From an uncultured Shewanella sp. (GTDB lineage Bacteria; Pseudomonadota; Gammaproteobacteria; Enterobacterales; Shewanellaceae), in NCBI RefSeq assembly GCF_947501665.1, contig NZ_CANMWS010000013.1, positions 90,499-154,498 on the forward strand: a DNA stretch of 64,000 bases. Reading direction: 5' to 3'. Shown piece after piece: positions 61,128-64,000 of the stretch. The position numbers and the translations under genes were made by a program. How positions within the stretch are numbered: position 1 is the first letter of the stretch; every line of letters begins with the position of its first letter. The notes below the pieces were generated by a model. That model did not search any database and was not told the DNA's origin. It saw nothing but the letters and a program-made list of their open reading frames with translations.

Positions 61128-61940
61128 ATGATTGAGAAGTATGCGGTTTTTGGCAATCCTATTGCGCAGAGTAAATCACCTTTTATTCATGCTGAGTTTG
61201 CTATGCAAACTCAGCAAAAAATCACTTACCAAGCTATTCTCGCTCCAGTTGATGATTTTCCCCAAACATTGGCAGCATTCTTTAAGGCGGGGGGGAAAGG
61301 TGCTAATGTCACCGCGCCCTTTAAAGAACAAGCTTTTGAGGCTTGTGATGAGCTAAGTGAATTGGCCCAACTGGCTGGTGCTGTGAATACCTTAATACGT
61401 TTAGATGATGGCCGTATTCGAGGGGATAATACTGATGGGGTCGGTTTGGTCAGTGATTTGAGGCAGCATTTTGGTGATCTGAAAGGCAATAAAGTACTCT
61501 TAGTGGGGGCGGGCGGTGCTGCTAGAGGGTGTATTAAGCCATTATTAGAGGCAGGAGTTCAACTTACTATTTGTAATCGGACTCATAGTAAAGCGGAGCA
61601 GTTAGCTCAAATATTTAAAGAGTTTGGCCCTGTGGAAGCAATACCGCTTGAAGCGCTAGCGAATGAGTATGATGTGATTATTAATTCAACGTCAGCTGGA
61701 TTAACAGGTAAGCTAATTACTTTGCCTGGAAGTATAGTGAGTCAGAGGACGTTATGTTATGACATGTCTTATGGCGCTGAAGTCACATTATTTAATCAAT
61801 GGGCTACAGCTCAAGAGGCTAATAAGGTGATTGATGGTTTGGGGATGCTTGTGAATCAAGCGGCACAAAGCTTTTATCTTTGGCGAGGAGTGATGCCAGA
61901 GGTGTCATCTGTATTGGCGCGTTTGCGTTCTCAACTTTAA
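61128..61940 (+). CDS. aroE: Shikimate dehydrogenase
   Basis: Reduces 3-dehydroshikimate with NADPH. ATG 61128 ([25 protein letters not shown] upstream) gives 270 residues (E. coli 272). Substrate Lys/Asp in [11 protein letters not shown] and [12 protein letters not shown] motif [19 protein letters not shown] with [10 protein letters not shown]. Followed by yrdB after 20 bases, as in E. coli. Confidence 0.96.
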   Translation: MIEKYAVFGNPIAQSKSPFIHAEFAMQTQQKITYQAILAPVDDFPQTLAAFFKAGGKGANVTAPFKEQAFEACDELSELAQLAGAVNTLIRLDDGRIRGDNTDGVGLVSDLRQHFGDLKGNKVLLVGAGGAARGCIKPLLEAGVQLTICNRTHSKAEQLAQIFKEFGPVEAIPLEALANEYDVIINSTSAGLTGKLITLPGSIVSQRTLCYDMSYGAEVTLFNQWATAQEANKVIDGLGMLVNQAAQSFYLWRGVMPEVSSVLARLRSQL

Positions 61941-61960
61941 TCATTCTCCTAGGGTCTGTT

Positions 61961-62203
61961 ATGAATCAAAGTGTGCAAATTCTCGATAGTTATCAATGGT
62001 CAGAGCAAGGGCTTAAAATCCAGGCTATGGTGAATGGTTTTCTCTTAGATTGCTTTGTATCAGATGTGAAGAAAGATGAAGCTGAAGCTATTTATACTGA
62101 GTACCAATTTGACCTTGAAGAGGCCATCACCTTAGCAATAAAGCAGAGTGATGGCCAAGGTGATATTGATATCTCTTTTAAAAATATTAAAGATATAGGT
62201 TAA
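61961..62203 (+). CDS. yrdB: DUF1488 family protein YrdB
   Basis: 80 residues from ATG 61961 (MNQSVQILDSYQWSEQGLKI) with AGGGT upstream. Small conserved protein of unknown function (DUF1488), in the same position after aroE as in E. coli. Its last 17 bases overlap the convergent HEAT-repeat lipoprotein gene. Confidence 0.9.
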   Translation: MNQSVQILDSYQWSEQGLKIQAMVNGFLLDCFVSDVKKDEAEAIYTEYQFDLEEAITLAIKQSDGQGDIDISFKNIKDIG

Positions 62204-63149
62204 TTATTTCACTACTCCAGTTTTTTTCTTTGTCTTTTTCGGATTCCAAACTCGCTTTATGCTGTGATAAAAATTGTCTGGCTCCATCTGTGTTGAGGTC
62301 TCCAATGGCTTTTAATGCCATAGCTCTGTCTGTCCAAGTATCTGCTTTGACCGTTAAACTTTTTAAGTAATCAAAGTGTTCTTGTGCTTGTAAAGTACCT
62401 AGAGATGAAATGGCTGCCATGCGGATATATTCGTCATCTGATTTTGTTAAGTCATATATTGCAGGTATTGCTTTTGGATTATTGCTAAACCCTAATTGAT
62501 ACACATCCATGTACTTTTTCTTATCTTGCTTCTTGTTGTTTATTTTTGCAATCAAACTTTGTACATCGGCATCACTTGCTTTTGCATGGTATAAGTAGTT
62601 ATTTAGCTTTGCTGCGAACTCTTTTACGAGTAAATCAAGTGGCTCGTTTAGGGTAGGTTCTATGATTTCGTTGAATGACCAAACGGGTACTTTACCTCGT
62701 TTAATGAAAACACCAATTCGTTTGTTGCCTTCTTTTGTTGGAATATCAGCACTTAGCATAGTAAAAGTAATAAAAGGAGTGTATGCATTTGTTCTATGAT
62801 TGCGCATCACTAGCTTATTGAGTTTTACATCTGACTCAGAACTTTCAACAAAAGCTGTTTTTATACCGCGTGCATTTAGTTCTTTAGCTGTGTTTGTTTT
62901 TAAGTAATCAACAGGATCAAGCTTCGTTTCAGCTAATATCAAATCTGCTTTTAATACACCATAAGAGAATGTTTTCTCCGAATCAGCTCTGTTATCAGTG
63001 ATAGAAACCTGTTGCTGGGATTCATCGTTAAGGTGAAACTTAATATTGGATACTGCGGGGGCGCTTACTTTATAGCTAGATGGTGCGCAGCCTTGTAATA
63101 AACTTCCTGCGACAACTGTGAATATTAAGGCTACTACATTTTTTTTCAT
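62187..63149 (-). CDS. HEAT-repeat lipoprotein
   Basis: 320 residues. Lipobox in LLQGCAPSSYKV after MKKNVVALIFTVVAGS. Residues about 30-190 form a domain of unknown fold; about 215-310 are HEAT-like repeats (NPKAIPAIYDLTKSDDEYIR, then MAAISSLGTLQAQEHFDYLK). No enzyme motif. Likely outer-membrane anchored. It lies between yrdB and yrdA, where E. coli has no gene, so it is probably a lineage-specific insertion. Confidence 0.8.
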   Translation of the reverse strand: MKKNVVALIFTVVAGSLLQGCAPSSYKVSAPAVSNIKFHLNDESQQQVSITDNRADSEKTFSYGVLKADLILAETKLDPVDYLKTNTAKELNARGIKTAFVESSESDVKLNKLVMRNHRTNAYTPFITFTMLSADIPTKEGNKRIGVFIKRGKVPVWSFNEIIEPTLNEPLDLLVKEFAAKLNNYLYHAKASDADVQSLIAKINNKKQDKKKYMDVYQLGFSNNPKAIPAIYDLTKSDDEYIRMAAISSLGTLQAQEHFDYLKSLTVKADTWTDRAMALKAIGDLNTDGARQFLSQHKASLESEKDKEKNWSSEIINLYL

Positions 63150-63292
63150 GTTTTTTTATTTCTCAACTGTGTTTATTGGGGTTATAGACATAGAAGAAAA
63201 GTAGGGGATTTGTCTTCCATGACCATATTTATAATTTAATCCAATTAAATCTTAGATATAATATCTCAGCTTGATGTCGACAACAAGGAGGC

Positions 63293-63838
63293 TTAGCTCA
63301 CCTCTTTTATATATTCATCTTTTAATTTGACGTAGTTGACTGCAGATTGAGGCAAGAATGCGAGTTCATCTTGTGTTAGTGGACGTATTTGTTTCGCTGG
63401 ACTACCGACATAAAGATGGCCCGATTTTAATGTTTTACCGGGGGGAACTAAAGCGCCTGCGCCAAGAATAATGTCATTTTCTAATATGGCCCCGTCTAAA
63501 ATGATCGCTCCCATGCCGATTAAAATACGATTACCGACTTGGCAACCATGGAGCATGGCTTTATGTCCAATAGTGACATCATCTCCAATAATAAGGGGGT
63601 GTCCTTCTGGATTGGAGGTTGATTTACGGGTTACATGCAAAACGCTGCCATCTTGAATATTCGTTCGCTTGCCAATATAAATACGATTCACATCTCCTCT
63701 TGCCGCGACCATGGGCCAAACACTGGCATCATCATCTAAGGTAATGTCACCCACAAGAACAGAGGCTTCATCTATATAGACACTTTTATTGAGTGTTGGG
63801 GTTACACCTTTATAGCTACGCAGTGATTTCAACATCAT
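63293..63838 (-). CDS. yrdA: Gamma carbonic anhydrase-like protein YrdA
   Basis: 181 residues (180 if the second Met at 63835 is used). Left-handed beta-helix hexapeptides (VLVGDITLDDDASVWPMVAA). The zinc-binding histidine pattern of gamma carbonic anhydrases is kept: DGSVLHVTRKS, then GDDVTIGHKAMLHGCQVG. Activity in YrdA relatives is uncertain. In E. coli yrdA adjoins the rrnD operon, matching the likely rRNA promoter at the right edge. Confidence 0.94.
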   Translation of the reverse strand: MMLKSLRSYKGVTPTLNKSVYIDEASVLVGDITLDDDASVWPMVAARGDVNRIYIGKRTNIQDGSVLHVTRKSTSNPEGHPLIIGDDVTIGHKAMLHGCQVGNRILIGMGAIILDGAILENDIILGAGALVPPGKTLKSGHLYVGSPAKQIRPLTQDELAFLPQSAVNYVKLKDEYIKEVS

Positions 63839-64000
63839 TGATACTCTTTATAAGATTAGTAAGTGAATTATACTGGGTTAATAACTGATAAAAAGCTTAA
63901 AAATTGACTTCCATGTACTTTAATTATACGTTTAGCTGGCTTTGTGTGCACTTAAATGGTTTATCGAAATTAAATGCAAAAAAGCCCTTGCGCTAATCTC
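63839..64000 (+). promoter_or_regulatory. Possible rRNA operon promoter region at window edge
   Basis: Divergent from yrdA. TTGACT at 63904-63909 and an A-run before CCCTTGCGC (TTGCGC at 63988-63993) look like -35 elements with AT-rich upstream DNA. The matching -10 of the second would fall outside the window. The rRNA identity is inferred from position only. Confidence 0.3.

Overview
The window is bacterial chromosome and looks like a marine gammaproteobacterium of the Shewanella/Alteromonadales type. I base this on protein sequence character, AT-rich codon use and gene order (glyQS, tag, fadBA, pepQ, yigZ, trkH, hemG; then trkH-trkA-rsmB-fmt-def-dprA-smg-yrdD-tsaC-hemF-aroE-yrdB-yrdA). Species cannot be fixed from sequence alone. 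Three perfect copies of the 16-bp ParB site TGTTCCACGTGGAACA within 4 kb (7809, 9099, 11624) place the left part in the chromosome-segregation region near the replication origin.

Layout. 1-3571: end of a SAM methyltransferase, a TyrP-type aromatic amino acid permease, then an AT-rich accessory patch (structured hairpin-rich island, an unknown protein, a truncated GNAT toxin-like fragment, short direct repeats). 3572-11518: glyS/glyQ, a small PAS-like protein, tag, a large secreted beta-propeller/amidohydrolase and tusA. 11691-16368: outer-membrane barrel, unknown secreted protein, an FAD-binding gene broken by two one-base frameshifts at homopolymers, ybaK and a GNAT. 16441-21706: fadH, an AraC regulator, kynU-kynA. 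21909-23202: a frameshifted unknown gene with a possible permuted NlpC/P60-like fold, then a 266-bp MITE-like inverted-repeat element. 23203-31224: fadA-fadB, pepQ, yigZ, trkH, hemG.

31505-45714 is the accessory core: an AtoE-type fatty-acid transporter, then a tight seven-gene operon (33197-42852) encoding a urea transporter fused to an M23 metallopeptidase domain, a periplasmic TPR protein, a large Orn/Lys/Arg-type PLP decarboxylase, an ATP-grasp ligase, a C45/choloylglycine-type Ntn hydrolase, an outer-membrane barrel and a second TPR protein. A 15/19 match to the Fur box lies upstream. Decarboxylase, ligase and Ntn hydrolase in overlapping genes suggest that a decarboxylated amino acid (polyamine-like) is made and joined to or released from an acyl or carboxyl partner, with export, uptake or envelope placement by the membrane parts. 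I know no described function for this gene set; it is the best candidate for an undescribed system here. A secreted LTD-PPC-endonuclease I and a 49-residue putative secreted peptide follow.

45889-63838 is conserved housekeeping: trkH-trkA-rsmB-fmt-def on the minus strand; a LysM-less relative of the usual def-dprA neighbour, dprA, smg, yrdD, tsaC and hemF on the plus strand; a truncated haemoglobin; two paired secreted amidohydrolases (the second without its HxH metal motif); aroE, yrdB, a HEAT-repeat lipoprotein and yrdA. In E. coli yrdA adjoins rrnD, and the last 100 bases here look like the start of an rRNA promoter region, so an rRNA operon may begin just outside.

Several breaks (13566-15429, 21909-22759, the dprA 5' end) each fit loss of exactly one base in a short run, so sequencing error and true pseudogenes must be told apart. 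I saw no tRNA, rRNA, CRISPR array, intact transposase or prophage.
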